64,000 bases of DNA from Salinithrix halophila. Its GTDB lineage: Bacteria; Bacillota; Bacilli; Thermoactinomycetales; DSM-45169. Both the position numbers and the translations under genes were made by a program. Where the stretch lies: the NCBI RefSeq assembly GCF_042650125.1, contig NZ_JBHSAP010000004.1:1-64000 (forward strand). Reading direction: 5' to 3'. The notes under the pieces were generated by a model, which worked only from the letters and a program-made list of their open reading frames with translations, did no database searches and was not told where the DNA came from. Below, piece by piece: positions 24,399 through 33,521 of the stretch (its first letter is position 1; each line of letters begins with the position of its first letter).

Positions 24399-24686
24399 TC
24401 AGGATTCGAAGATCTCGATACCCTTGCTGTCTTCAGTCAGTTTCACAATCGCTTTTTTCCGGTCGGAAGTACGTCCGGTATAGCGACCAAAACGCTTCGG
24501 CTTGCCTTTCACACGCATGGTGTTAACCTGGTCCACCTTGACACCGAAGATCTTTTCAACAGCCTTTTTGATCTCGGTTTTGTTGGCTTTCAGGTCCACT
24601 TCAAATACATACTTGTTCTGTTCCATGAGGTCGGTGGACTTCTCCGTCACCAGCGGGCGGCGGATGATGTCGCGAGGATCTCTCAC
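24399..24686 (-). CDS. rplW: 50S ribosomal protein L23
   Basis: 95 residues. RDPRDIIRRPLVTEKSTDLME and KVDQVNTMRVKGKPKRFGRY are diagnostic. L23 is the main docking site for trigger factor and SRP. ATG overlaps the rplD stop by four bases. Confidence 0.98.
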   Translation of the reverse strand: MRDPRDIIRRPLVTEKSTDLMEQNKYVFEVDLKANKTEIKKAVEKIFGVKVDQVNTMRVKGKPKRFGRYTGRTSDRKKAIVKLTEDSKGIEIFES

Positions 24687-25309
24687 TGCCCAAGCACCTC
24701 CTCTACGCGAGACACCGCATCCCGGGTAATGATCAGCTTATCAAAGTTCAGCACGTCCAGGACGTTCAGCCCTTGGGCGTCGATCACTTTTACTCCGGGG
24801 ATGTTCCGCGCGGACAAAGCGACGTTCTCATCGAAGTCGCGTCCCACCACCAGGGCTTTACGGTCGGCTTTCAGATTGGAAAGGACCTTCACCATATCCT
24901 TGGTCTTGGGAGCGTCCAGCGAAAGCTGGTCAAGTACAATCACGTTTTCGTCCTTTACTTTGGAAGAAAGCGCGGAACGAATCGCCAGGCGGCGCACTTT
25001 TTTCGGCAGTTTGTAGGCGTAACTGCGCGGAGTCGGCCCGAAGGCAACCCCACCGCCAACCCAGATCGGGGAACGGATGCTGCCGTGACGAGCACGACCG
25101 GTCCCTTTCTGCTTCCAGGGCTTCCGGCCGCCACCGCGGACCGCCGAACGGTTCTTGACGGCATGGGTGCCGCGTCGCTGGGAAGCCTGCTGCATCACGA
25201 CGGCTTCGTGCAGGACGGATTCGTTGGGCTCAATCCCGAAGACGGAATCGGATAATTCCAACTCGCCCACCTGGCCGCCGTTCATATCCAGTACGTTTAC
25301 TTTAGGCAT
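24683..25309 (-). CDS. rplD: 50S ribosomal protein L4
   Basis: 208 residues. The extended loop RGGGRKPWKQKGTGRARHGS and SPIWVGGGVAFGP are diagnostic. L4 lines the exit tunnel, and in some bacteria represses its own operon. It follows rplC by 25 bases. Confidence 0.98.
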   Translation of the reverse strand: MPKVNVLDMNGGQVGELELSDSVFGIEPNESVLHEAVVMQQASQRRGTHAVKNRSAVRGGGRKPWKQKGTGRARHGSIRSPIWVGGGVAFGPTPRSYAYKLPKKVRRLAIRSALSSKVKDENVIVLDQLSLDAPKTKDMVKVLSNLKADRKALVVGRDFDENVALSARNIPGVKVIDAQGLNVLDVLNFDKLIITRDAVSRVEEVLGQ

Positions 25310-25334
25310 GACGTCTCCTCCCTTCCCGGTGAAG

Positions 25335-25961
25335 TTACTTCGCTTTCACCGCAGATTTAATCACTACATAGCTGTTTTTCGGCCCCGGCACAGAACCCTT
25401 CACGAGGATCAGATTCTTATCGGCGTCCACTTTGACTACTTCAAGGTTCTGGATGGTCACTTTATCAGTACCCATCCGGCCCGGAAGAGTCATACCCTTG
25501 AATACGCGCATCGGATCGATGGCGCCCAGGGAACCGGGACGGCGATGATAGCGGGAACCGTGGGACATCGGGCCGCGGGCCTGATTGTGCCGCTTGATGG
25601 CACCGGCAAACCCTTTCCCTTTCGACGTGGCGGTAATATCCACCTTTTCCCCTTCAGCGAAGAGGTCCGCTTTGACTTCCGCGCCCAGTTCGAATTCAGC
25701 GGGGTTCATCCCGCGAATCTCGCGGACGAATTTCTTGGCAGCCACTCCCGCTTTTTTCGCATGGCCCGTCTCCGGACGGTTAGCCCGGTGATCTTTCTTA
25801 TCGGCAAAGCCGAGTTGGACGGATTCATAGCCGTCACCAGCCGCCTCTTTCTTTTGAAGAATGGCGCACGGGCCGGCATTGATGACCGTAACGGGGATCG
25901 AGGTTCCGTCTTCGGCGAACACCTGCGTCATCCCCAGCTTTTTACCGAGAATCCCTTTCAC
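25335..25961 (-). CDS. rplC: 50S ribosomal protein L3
   Basis: 208 residues from GTG 25961, with AGGAGG eight bases upstream; a GTG at 25970 overlaps that site and is rejected. KGILGKKLGMTQVFAEDG and GSRYHRRPGSLGAIDPMRVFKG are typical. L3 reaches into the peptidyl transferase centre. Confidence 0.97.
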   Translation of the reverse strand: MKGILGKKLGMTQVFAEDGTSIPVTVINAGPCAILQKKEAAGDGYESVQLGFADKKDHRANRPETGHAKKAGVAAKKFVREIRGMNPAEFELGAEVKADLFAEGEKVDITATSKGKGFAGAIKRHNQARGPMSHGSRYHRRPGSLGAIDPMRVFKGMTLPGRMGTDKVTIQNLEVVKVDADKNLILVKGSVPGPKNSYVVIKSAVKAK

Positions 25962-25995
25962 GTCGTACACCTCCTGTCGGCAGTTTCATAAATGC

Positions 25996-26304
25996 TTAAA
26001 GTTTGATTTCAATATCGACGCCGGACGGCAAGTCGAGACGCATCAGCGCGTCCACGGTTTGCGGCGTCGGGTTGACGATGTCGATCAGCCGCTTGTGGGT
26101 GCGCATCTCGAACTGCTCCCGCGCGTCCTTGTATTTGTGAACCGCACGCAGCACCGTGTAGACAGCCCGCTCCGTCGGAAGCGGGATCGGTCCGGATACA
26201 TCCGCCCCCGTCCGATTGGCCGTGTCGACGATCTTCTCCGCCGATTGATCCAACGCGCGGTGGTCATACGCTTTGAGGCGAATGCGAATCTTTTGCTTTG
26301 CCAT
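25996..26304 (-). CDS. rpsJ: 30S ribosomal protein S10
   Basis: 102 residues from ATG 26304, which follows GGAGGGG; in-frame codons upstream belong to the leader. AKQKIRIRLKAYDHRALDQSAEKIV is diagnostic. S10 (NusE) also takes part in transcription antitermination with NusB. It is the first gene of the S10-spc-alpha cluster and is preceded by its own promoter. Confidence 0.98.
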   Translation of the reverse strand: MAKQKIRIRLKAYDHRALDQSAEKIVDTANRTGADVSGPIPLPTERAVYTVLRAVHKYKDAREQFEMRTHKRLIDIVNPTPQTVDALMRLDLPSGVDIEIKL

Positions 26305-26437
26305 GTATGCCCCTCCTTTTCGCTCATTTTTAGAAATGAACTTGCTCCGTAGAAATATCCCGATCACCACCCATGGCAAAGGGGCCGGGTGTGTCGGCAA
26401 CCTTCCACATCATCGCCGTCCATGACCAACATTCCTC

Positions 26438-26466
26438 ATTATACTGGAATGTCTAGTCCGTTGCAA
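26438..26466 (-). promoter_or_regulatory. S10 operon promoter (SigA)
   Basis: Minus strand TTGCAA, 17-base spacer, TATAAT. Start expected near 26431, giving a leader of about 127 bases before rpsJ. Confidence 0.8.
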
Positions 26467-27356
26467 GGAAAAACACGCCTCTCCCAACAGCTTTCCAGCG
26501 TCGGGTACAGACGGTTCTCTCATCTCATAGTTGGCAACCTTATGTATCCTATCATGTGACAAGGGGGTAATGCAAATATATGGGGAATCACGGATGCCCC
26601 GTACCCTCACCGGCTGCAAGAAGATGAGTATGAAGGTGAAACCTATTAGATAGAAATCTCTCGAAATCTGGCATTTCGAGGGATGAGCCCTTCCTTCTAC
26701 AAACAACCCCTATTCATGGTAGTTTCTTCCCTGTCGAATGGGTATAACCGAATCACCAAGACAAGTGATGGCCGGGGGTCGGTTGCTACTCCCTGAGGAA
26801 AGGGGGTGTGGCCTATGCCAGAATAGATTCTGCTGATCCTCTCCGCTATTAAGGTGTCGCTTGAGATCTGGCGTTTCGTTGAAGAACGGATCACCAGTAG
26901 AAAAGGCAACCGCCCCCGGTCTAAGCGTAACGGTTAACGGCCCTTTCGCTTAGTTGGGGGCGTTGCTGCTCCATTTTGCGACCGGTCTAAGCCAGTCTCG
27001 GTGCATCGACCATTGGAGATGCCTTCCCGGCGGCCTTTGTTATTCTACGTTTATCCATACCCAATTTATTGCCAGACAGTAAACGATTCACTGAACGAGT
27101 AACCATGGGAATTACTTAGGCGGGTTGCTACGTAATGACAAGGTTCGAAGCACCCTGCTAGATCCGTTAATCCCTCAACTTGTAACCTACCTTACAAGGA
27201 ATATTTCACTCTCATATGATTTTTCCCACCTTGGAGGAAAAGAAAGCTAACACGAAGCCACTATCCCTAGAAAAAGGGGGTTGCCGACATCATAGAGAAA
27301 TAACTTTCTAGGTATCCAGAATCCCAAAACCAAACAATCGAATTGGAGGAGTTCAA
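26467..27356. other. gene-free stretch with hairpins
   Basis: About 0.9 kb without a convincing coding frame on either strand, in a region where other gaps are short. It is visibly richer in A+T than its neighbours. It contains a perfect 8 bp stem at 26660-26680 (extendable by two pairs), a long imperfect hairpin at 26906-26966, and the direct repeat CCGGTCTAAGC at 26916-26926 and 26982-26992. ATCTGGC followed by TTTCG recurs near 26666 and 26866. I recognise no riboswitch, tRNA or insertion sequence. It could hold a decayed gene or an unknown structured RNA. Confidence 0.6.
26906..26966. repeat. long imperfect inverted repeat
   Basis: Outer arms GCAAC/GTTGC and GCCCCC/GGGGGC and inner arms CTAAGCG/CGCTTAG pair, with one bulged base and a small internal loop. 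No T run follows on either strand, so it is not an ordinary terminator. Confidence 0.7.
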
Positions 27357-27878
27357 GTGAGTCATGAGGTTTTGACCCTATACGAGTATCATGTCTGGGC
27401 CAACAAGCGGATCTTTGAGCATTTGAAAGGGTTGCCGCAAGACCTTTTCCATCGTCCTATCCCAAACGTTTTCCCTACAATCGCTGAGACATTTGCCCAT
27501 ATCTATATCGTGGATCGTCTGTGGTTGGGTGTCATGGCCACCGGTGATCCAACCGACGAAATCCTAGCGATCGTGAAAAAGGTAGAAGAGGAAACCAAAG
27601 GGCTGGAGCGAGAGGAAATGAAGATACGGTATAACCAGTTATCTCAGGAGTACCGAACCTTTTTTAACGGTGTAGAAGGCTTCGATCAACCTGTTTCTAT
27701 CAAGCATCCCCGACTCGGGCGCTTTGAGACTCGTCTCTCTGAACTAGTCAAACATGTCGTCAATCATGGGACGTACCACCGAGGTAATATCACATCGATG
27801 TTAAGGCAGACAGGCCATCCCGGCGTCTCCACCGATTATGTATTTTACCTCTACCAGCTTCAAAAGCAGAGTCACTAG
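27357..27878 (+). CDS. DinB family protein
   Basis: 173 residues from GTG 27357, six bases after GGAGGAG. It has the four-helix DinB fold signature with the metal-binding histidines His48 (ETFAHIY), His137 and His141 (NHGTYHRGN). DinB-like proteins include bacillithiol or mycothiol transferases and many of unknown role; the name does not imply DNA repair. It stands alone on the plus strand upstream of a terminator shared with the converging lipase-like gene. No clear promoter was found. It does not belong to the conserved ribosomal gene order. Confidence 0.88.
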   Translation: MSHEVLTLYEYHVWANKRIFEHLKGLPQDLFHRPIPNVFPTIAETFAHIYIVDRLWLGVMATGDPTDEILAIVKKVEEETKGLEREEMKIRYNQLSQEYRTFFNGVEGFDQPVSIKHPRLGRFETRLSELVKHVVNHGTYHRGNITSMLRQTGHPGVSTDYVFYLYQLQKQSH

Positions 27879-27907
27879 GTTGGTTAGACAGCGGTGTACA
27901 CGAAAAG

Positions 27908-27937
27908 GCGATCTCCCGATACCGGAGATCGCTTTTT
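27908..27937. terminator. bidirectional terminator between dinB-like and lipase-like genes
   Basis: A 9 bp perfect stem (27908-27916 with 27924-27932) with a 7-base loop. TTTTT follows on the plus strand and a T run follows on the minus strand. Confidence 0.88.
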
Positions 27938-27944
27938 AATGGTT

Positions 27945-29543
27945 CTAATATACCTTTCCCTCGCCATCCATGTAAACGCTTTCAACAATCGTGCGCGTAA
28001 AAGGCATCCCCTTTGCGTCCACCCCTTTGACATCCAGCGTCATGTTATAGACGCCAGGGCCTTTATCAGGAATCTGGATGTCGTTGGAAGTCGTCTGCTT
28101 GGAGCTCTGCACTTTTAACACGCGTTGCTTCCCTTTGTTCCCCTTTTCCGGAATGAAATTTACCTGGAGACGGGTCTTCACCTTTGATATCGTCGGCCGG
28201 TTGGCTCCGCTTTTTTGCCGCTTGGAATCCGACGATCCGTTCACCAGCTTCCAACGCGGCTGATTACCCTTTTGCTTGAGGTGTAATTGCTGAAGCTTAT
28301 TTGTATCATATTTGACTAGCAACGCGTAGGCGGTTTTTTGTGAGGTAGATGTATTCACCTTCCACTGTCCCGGTTGGGGGGTATCCACTTGGACCAAATG
28401 ATGCCATGCCCCTTTAAACACCGTTTTATCTTGGACAGCTTTCACCTTGACGGTCCGTGTCCGCCCACTGGGCTCCGTTACTTCAACACTGTCCAGTTTT
28501 CTCTCGCTCATCCAGTCGACGGTGATCGATTTTACCCCGTTTTCAACGGAAAAAGCCTCCGACTTCGCTCCTGATTGCTCCCCTCCCCGAATAAAGGAGT
28601 CACTATTCATAGGGCTGGCAGCGGGCTCTTTCGCTACAAACTTTTCCGGACCTTTAACCATCGGTTTCGAGGACTCGATGTTCCGGGATGTCGTTAGGTA
28701 ATCTTTAAACACGTCAAAGGTGCTCCCGCCTTTGAAAATATTGAGGTGATGCCATTTCCTTACAGCTAATCTCTTTCCGTAGGGAAGACTGGCGCTGGAA
28801 ACCGGAACGATGCCGTCACTGGCTACACCCATATAGAGACCACCATACCAGGTTGGACTCAAGAACCACCCCCAACTGTTCCCCGTGAGCGTCAAATAGG
28901 TATTTTGACGGATTTCATCTTTGCTGTCGGTCTGGGAGCGAAAATGATTCATATAACCGGTCTGCAGACTGTACACCGCTTCGTTACGTGTGCCCAGCAG
29001 GGAGGAGAGCCACCTGATCCAGTTGCTATATGCAAGGTCTGCCAATGGGCTTCCCTGGTGCGGAGATCCCAACGTGATCACGTTGGATACGAGTGGATAC
29101 TTTCCATAGTGGACAAGAGCCGTCTGTGTATCGATCCCCCCTTTGCTGTAGCCGACGACCACCAACTTCTTCCCCTCGAAATGGTCCGAGATCTTTTGCA
29201 ATTGATCCGCTAACATTTTGCCGTTATCCCAATTGCTTTTTGGCGTTCCTCCCGCATCGTTTAATTCGACGAAAGCGGTTTCATATCCGGCGTTGCGTGT
29301 TCGGATAGGCATATCATTATAGATCCTCCAGATACTGGCTGAATTATACAGCCCTTGAACGAAGACAACGACAGGCTTCTCAGGATCGGGATTCTCGGGT
29401 GGCTCGCCAAAATAGATCGTCCCCGGTTTACCTGGCTTGCCAATAACAATGGGAAAAATAGATCCCGCTTCCGTCTTTGTCGGCGGAATTGTCAAAGAAA
29501 ACAACAAGGCAAAGGTCAGACACAGTACAAGCCACTTTTTCAT
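27945..29543 (-). CDS. secreted lipase/esterase-like alpha/beta hydrolase
   Basis: 532 residues with a Sec signal peptide (hydrophobic core about 4-20, cleavage near TEA-G around residue 26). The N-terminal half is an alpha/beta hydrolase: oxyanion segment VVVFVQGLYNSAS (58-70), nucleophile Ser133 in GYSKGG, probable acid Asp243 (SDGIVP) and His265 or His266 (WHHLN). The C-terminal half (about 300-532) is Lys-rich and probably made of beta domains; I do not recognise it. Substrate unknown; a triacylglycerol lipase or esterase is plausible. It stands downstream of the cupin gene with its own promoter and ends at a terminator. Confidence 0.82.
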   Translation of the reverse strand: MKKWLVLCLTFALLFSLTIPPTKTEAGSIFPIVIGKPGKPGTIYFGEPPENPDPEKPVVVFVQGLYNSASIWRIYNDMPIRTRNAGYETAFVELNDAGGTPKSNWDNGKMLADQLQKISDHFEGKKLVVVGYSKGGIDTQTALVHYGKYPLVSNVITLGSPHQGSPLADLAYSNWIRWLSSLLGTRNEAVYSLQTGYMNHFRSQTDSKDEIRQNTYLTLTGNSWGWFLSPTWYGGLYMGVASDGIVPVSSASLPYGKRLAVRKWHHLNIFKGGSTFDVFKDYLTTSRNIESSKPMVKGPEKFVAKEPAASPMNSDSFIRGGEQSGAKSEAFSVENGVKSITVDWMSERKLDSVEVTEPSGRTRTVKVKAVQDKTVFKGAWHHLVQVDTPQPGQWKVNTSTSQKTAYALLVKYDTNKLQQLHLKQKGNQPRWKLVNGSSDSKRQKSGANRPTISKVKTRLQVNFIPEKGNKGKQRVLKVQSSKQTTSNDIQIPDKGPGVYNMTLDVKGVDAKGMPFTRTIVESVYMDGEGKVY

Positions 29544-29567
29544 TCATATCCCCCTCCTCGATAACCG

Positions 29568-29596
29568 ATTATAACATTAATCCAAATATTTGGAAT
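29568..29596 (-). promoter_or_regulatory. lipase-like gene promoter with operator-like palindrome
   Basis: Minus strand TATAAT (29573-29568) with a weak ATTCCA 17 bases upstream. The perfect 12 bp palindrome CCAAATATTTGG (29582-29593) covers the spacer and touches the -35, an arrangement suited to repression or activation by a dimeric regulator. Confidence 0.55.
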
Positions 29597-29616
29597 AGAG
29601 TACGAAAAAAAATTAT

Positions 29617-29985
29617 TTAACCTCTTCCCTCGATTTCCTCCATCCATGGTTCGGGATCCATCTCCGAACCCTCGAATACCATGACCGTCATTCCTGTGTC
29701 ACTACCGGATTCGTGTCTCTCACCCCGGGTCCAGAAAACAGCCTGCCCTGCACGGACCGGAAACCGGGCCGTTGTCTCCGCTCGGACCCACCCATCCCCC
29801 GCCACGACCATAAATAATTGTGGGCATATCGCAGAATGAAGTCCCAGCACACTACCGGGGGCAAAATGAAAACACCCCACCTGAAGCCACCCCTCCTGCC
29901 GTAGGATCGGAGTACACCCGATCCCTTTGCTTTCGAACTGTTGAATTTCTTTCGCCTTCTCCGCATCAAACCGAAAAAATCGCAT
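29617..29985 (-). CDS. cupin domain protein
   Basis: 122 residues forming a single cupin barrel. FHFAPGSVLGLHSAICPQLFMVVAGDGWVRAE corresponds to motif 1 and GQAVFWTRGERHES to motif 2 in part, here given in short blocks. Some of the usual metal-binding histidines are replaced, so catalytic activity is uncertain; it may only bind a ligand. GGGGGG precedes ATG 29985. It lies between tuf and the lipase-like gene, in the variable island. Function unknown. Confidence 0.78.
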   Translation of the reverse strand: MRFFRFDAEKAKEIQQFESKGIGCTPILRQEGWLQVGCFHFAPGSVLGLHSAICPQLFMVVAGDGWVRAETTARFPVRAGQAVFWTRGERHESGSDTGMTVMVFEGSEMDPEPWMEEIEGRG

Positions 29986-30050
29986 TCTTTCGCCCCCCGA
30001 CGCCTCATAGTGGATTGAGCATTTATCATACCATGGGAAACAAAGCTAGA

Positions 30051-30079
30051 AAAAAAGACCCCCAAAAAGGGAGTCTTTT
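30051..30079 (-). terminator. terminator after tuf
   Basis: AAAAGAC/GTCTTTT arms plus an inner CCC/GGG, with one mismatch, enclose a 5-base loop. Seven T follow on the minus strand. It ends the str operon. Confidence 0.88.
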
Positions 30080-30095
30080 CGTTCTACGACCTATA

Positions 30096-31286
30096 TTACT
30101 CGGAGATGACGGTCACGGCGCCGGCTCCGACGGTGCGGCCGCCTTCGCGGATCGCGAAGCGGGTGCCATCTTCGACAGCGATCGGAGCGATCAGTTCCAC
30201 GTCCATCTCGATGTTGTCACCGGGCATCACCATTTCGGTACCTTCCGGCAGGCTGATCACACCGGTCACATCCGTGGTACGGAAGTAGAACTGCGGACGG
30301 TAACCGTTGAAGAACGGGGTGTGACGGCCACCTTCGTCTTTGGACAGGATATAGACCTGAGCCTTAAATTTGGTATGAGCCTTCACAGAACCCGGCTTGG
30401 CCAGAATCTGACCGCGCTGGATGTCTTCACGGTTCACACCGCGCAGCAGGGCGCCGATGTTGTCCCCGGCTTCCGCTTCGTCCATTAGCTTGCGGAACAT
30501 TTCCACGCCGGTAACAACGGTTTTGCGGGTTTCTTCTTGCATCCCGATGATCTCGACTTCGTCGGAGACCTTGATGATACCCCGCTCCACACGACCCGTG
30601 GCAACCGTACCGCGGCCGGTGATGGTGAAGACGTCTTCGATGGGCATCAGGAAGGGTTTATCTTTATCACGCTCAGGGTTCGGGACGTAGGCATCCACTT
30701 CCCGCATCAGCTCGAGGATCTTTTCAGCCCATTCGCTGCTCGGATCTTCGAGGGCTTTCAGAGCGGAACCGGAAACGATCGGAATGTCATCACCCGGGAA
30801 GTCGTACTCGGACAGCAGTTCGCGAACTTCCATTTCCACGAGTTCCAGGAGTTCTGCATCGTCTACCATATCCACTTTGTTCAGGAAGACAACGATATGT
30901 TCCACGCCAACCTGGCTGGACAGCAGGATGTGTTCACGGGTTTGCGGCATCGGGCCGTCAGCGGCGGACACAACCAGGATCGCACCGTCCATTTGGGCAG
31001 CACCGGTGATCATGTTCTTGACGTAGTCAGCGTGACCCGGGCAGTCTACGTGAGCATAGTGACGGTTTTCGGTTTCATACTCCACGTGAGCGGTGGAGAT
31101 GGTAATCCCGCGCTCGCGCTCTTCCGGGGCTTTGTCGATTGCATCGTAAGCCATAGCGGTTGCGCCGCCGGTTTGAGACAGAATCGTGGTGATCGCGGCG
31201 GTCAGGGTGGTTTTCCCGTGGTCGACGTGACCAATCGTGCCGATGTTAACGTGGGGTTTGTTACGTTCGAACTTGGCTTTTGCCAT
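30096..31286 (-). CDS. tuf: Elongation factor Tu
   Basis: 396 residues from ATG 31286, preceded by AAAGGAGGA. G motifs GHVDHGKT, DCPGHADYVKNM and NKVD are intact. EF-Tu carries aminoacyl-tRNA to the ribosome. It follows fusA by 114 bases, and a strong terminator closes the unit. Confidence 0.99.
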   Translation of the reverse strand: MAKAKFERNKPHVNIGTIGHVDHGKTTLTAAITTILSQTGGATAMAYDAIDKAPEERERGITISTAHVEYETENRHYAHVDCPGHADYVKNMITGAAQMDGAILVVSAADGPMPQTREHILLSSQVGVEHIVVFLNKVDMVDDAELLELVEMEVRELLSEYDFPGDDIPIVSGSALKALEDPSSEWAEKILELMREVDAYVPNPERDKDKPFLMPIEDVFTITGRGTVATGRVERGIIKVSDEVEIIGMQEETRKTVVTGVEMFRKLMDEAEAGDNIGALLRGVNREDIQRGQILAKPGSVKAHTKFKAQVYILSKDEGGRHTPFFNGYRPQFYFRTTDVTGVISLPEGTEMVMPGDNIEMDVELIAPIAVEDGTRFAIREGGRTVGAGAVTVISE

Positions 31287-31400
31287 GTCGCTAAATCCTC
31301 CTTTGGTATCCTTGCCTGAGGGTTTTTGGATGTATAGGGGAGAAAGCCAGGGAGACGGCTCCCGCCTCTCCGCTTTCTTCACCGTGATGTCAGCCGAAAA

Positions 31401-33476
31401 TTACTGTCCGGAAGCTTTCGAGATGATCTCTTCCGCGATATTCTTCGGCACTTCTTCATAGTGGTCAAATTGCATCGAGTAGACGCCACGTCCCTGGGTA
31501 CGGGAGCGCAGGGTGGTCGCATAACCGAACATTTCGGCCAGCGGAACCATCGCCCGGATCACTTGGGCACCGCCACGGGAGTCCATCCCTTCCACGCGGC
31601 CACGCCGTGAGTTGACGTCACCCATGACATCGCCCATGTATTCTTCGGGGACGATGACTTCCACTTTCATGATGGGCTCTAGCAACACGGGGGAGCACTT
31701 GGATTTGGCCGCTTTAAGCGCCATGGAACCGGCGATTTTGAAGGCCATTTCCGAAGAGTCCACATCGTGGTAGGAGCCGTCGACGATGGTTGCCCTGACG
31801 TCCACCAACGGATAGCCGGCGAGAACCCCGTTCTGCATGGATTCTTCGATCCCTGCTTGTACGGCCGGGATATATTCTCGCGGCACCACACCACCGACGA
31901 TCTTGTTGACGAATTCGAACCCGCCACCTTGATCCATCGGTTCAAACTCAATCCAGACATGACCGTATTGACCACGGCCACCAGACTGGCGGATGAACTT
32001 CCCTTCCACCTTCGCTCCGTTGCGGAAGGTTTCGCGGTAGGCCACTTGGGGCGCGCCCACGTTGGCGTCCACTTTGAATTCCCGCTTCAGACGATCGACG
32101 ATGATGTCCAGGTGCAGTTCACCCATTCCATGGATGACCGTCTGCCCGGTTTCTTCATCGGTCTCGGTGCGGAAAGTGGGATCTTCCTCTGCCAGTTTAG
32201 CAAGAGCAAGACCCATTTTGTCCTGGTCGCTCTTGGTCTTCGGTTCGATGGCCAGCTGGATCACCGGCTCGGGGAAGATCATGGATTCCAGGATAATCGG
32301 GTGTTTCTCATTACACAGGGTGTCGCCGGTACCGGTATCCTTCAGGCCCACGGCGGCGGCGATATCCCCGGCATAGACAGTCTTGATTTCTTCCCGGGAA
32401 TTCGCGTGCATCTGGAGGATCCGTCCAACGCGTTCCCGTTTCCCTTTGGTGGAGTTGAGAACGTAGGAGCCGGAGTCCAGTGTTCCGGAATAAACCCGGA
32501 AGAAGGTCAGCTTCCCGACAAAGGGATCTGTCATGATCTTAAAGGCCAACGCCGCAAAGGGTTGGTTGTCGTCGGACTGTCGCTTTTCCTCGGTTCCGTC
32601 CGGCAGCTCACCCTGGATAGCGGGTACGTCCAGCGGAGAGGGCATATAGTCAACGACAGCGTCCAGGACCAGCTGGACCCCTTTGTTTTTATAGGAAGAA
32701 CCACAAAGTACAGGGATGATCTGTACGTCACAGACCCCTTTCCGAAGGGCGATCTTCAGTTCCTCTTCGGTGATTTCTTCCCCTTCGAGGTATTTCATCA
32801 TCAGCTCTTCATCGAGCTCAGCGATGGCCTCGATCATTTTGGTACGGTATTCTTCTGCTTTTTCTTTGTACTCGTCCGGGATCTCCCGGGCTTCCGAACG
32901 GGTGCCCAGGTCGTCCAGGTAGAAGTAGGCCACGTTCTTGATCAGGTCGATGATCCCTTCGAAGGTATCTTCGTACCCGATCGGCAGCTGGATCGGAACC
33001 GCGTTGGCATTAAGCCGATCGCGCATCTGTTCGACCGCGCCAAAAAAGTCCGCACCGATAATGTCCATTTTGTTGACGTAGGCGATGCGAGGAACGTGGT
33101 ACTTGTCAGCCTGGCGCCAGACGGTTTCCGATTGGGGTTCCACGCCACCCTTGGCGCAGAAAACACCCACCGCTCCGTCGAGCACACGCAGGGACCGCTC
33201 CACCTCGACGGTGAAGTCCACGTGACCTGGGGTGTCGATAATGTTGACACGATGGTCTTTCCACTGAGCAGTCGTAGCGGCGGAGGTAATCGTGATCCCC
33301 CGCTCTTGTTCCTGTTCCATCCAGTCCATGGTGGCGGCGCCTTCGTGCACTTCGCCGATCTTGTGCACCCGGCCGGAATAAAACAGGATCCGTTCCGTGG
33401 TCGTGGTCTTGCCGGCGTCGATGTGAGCCATGATCCCGATGTTGCGCGTGTCTTTCAAGGAGAACTCACGTGCCAT
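31401..33476 (-). CDS. fusA: Elongation factor G
   Basis: 691 residues. AHIDAGKTTTTERIL, DTPGHVDFTVEVERSLRVLD and NKMD form the GTPase site. The later domains include the conserved block GGRGQYGHVWIEFEP. EF-G catalyses translocation and ribosome recycling. It follows rpsG by 45 bases. Confidence 0.99.
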   Translation of the reverse strand: MAREFSLKDTRNIGIMAHIDAGKTTTTERILFYSGRVHKIGEVHEGAATMDWMEQEQERGITITSAATTAQWKDHRVNIIDTPGHVDFTVEVERSLRVLDGAVGVFCAKGGVEPQSETVWRQADKYHVPRIAYVNKMDIIGADFFGAVEQMRDRLNANAVPIQLPIGYEDTFEGIIDLIKNVAYFYLDDLGTRSEAREIPDEYKEKAEEYRTKMIEAIAELDEELMMKYLEGEEITEEELKIALRKGVCDVQIIPVLCGSSYKNKGVQLVLDAVVDYMPSPLDVPAIQGELPDGTEEKRQSDDNQPFAALAFKIMTDPFVGKLTFFRVYSGTLDSGSYVLNSTKGKRERVGRILQMHANSREEIKTVYAGDIAAAVGLKDTGTGDTLCNEKHPIILESMIFPEPVIQLAIEPKTKSDQDKMGLALAKLAEEDPTFRTETDEETGQTVIHGMGELHLDIIVDRLKREFKVDANVGAPQVAYRETFRNGAKVEGKFIRQSGGRGQYGHVWIEFEPMDQGGGFEFVNKIVGGVVPREYIPAVQAGIEESMQNGVLAGYPLVDVRATIVDGSYHDVDSSEMAFKIAGSMALKAAKSKCSPVLLEPIMKVEVIVPEEYMGDVMGDVNSRRGRVEGMDSRGGAQVIRAMVPLAEMFGYATTLRSRTQGRGVYSMQFDHYEEVPKNIAEEIISKASGQ

Positions 33477-33521
33477 CGGAAATGTCTCCTTTCATCTTGG
33501 CGAAAAATATGAGACAACCTA

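Noticed and set aside
26410..26706. 98-codon minus-strand frame upstream of rpsJ
   Set aside because: It crosses the rpsJ promoter, has no ribosome site, and its product looks random.
26781..26830. Possible T-box or other riboswitch before the DinB-like gene
   Set aside because: The GGAAAGGGGGTGTGG segment does not match the T-box sequence, and no terminator or specifier structure is seen.
26697..26909. 70-codon minus-strand frame in the gene-free stretch
   Set aside because: No ribosome site, no recognisable sequence and atypical composition; judged chance.
31767..33512. 581-codon plus-strand frame opposite fusA
   Set aside because: It mirrors the real fusA gene. High G+C third positions keep the antisense frame open, and the product has no recognisable domain.
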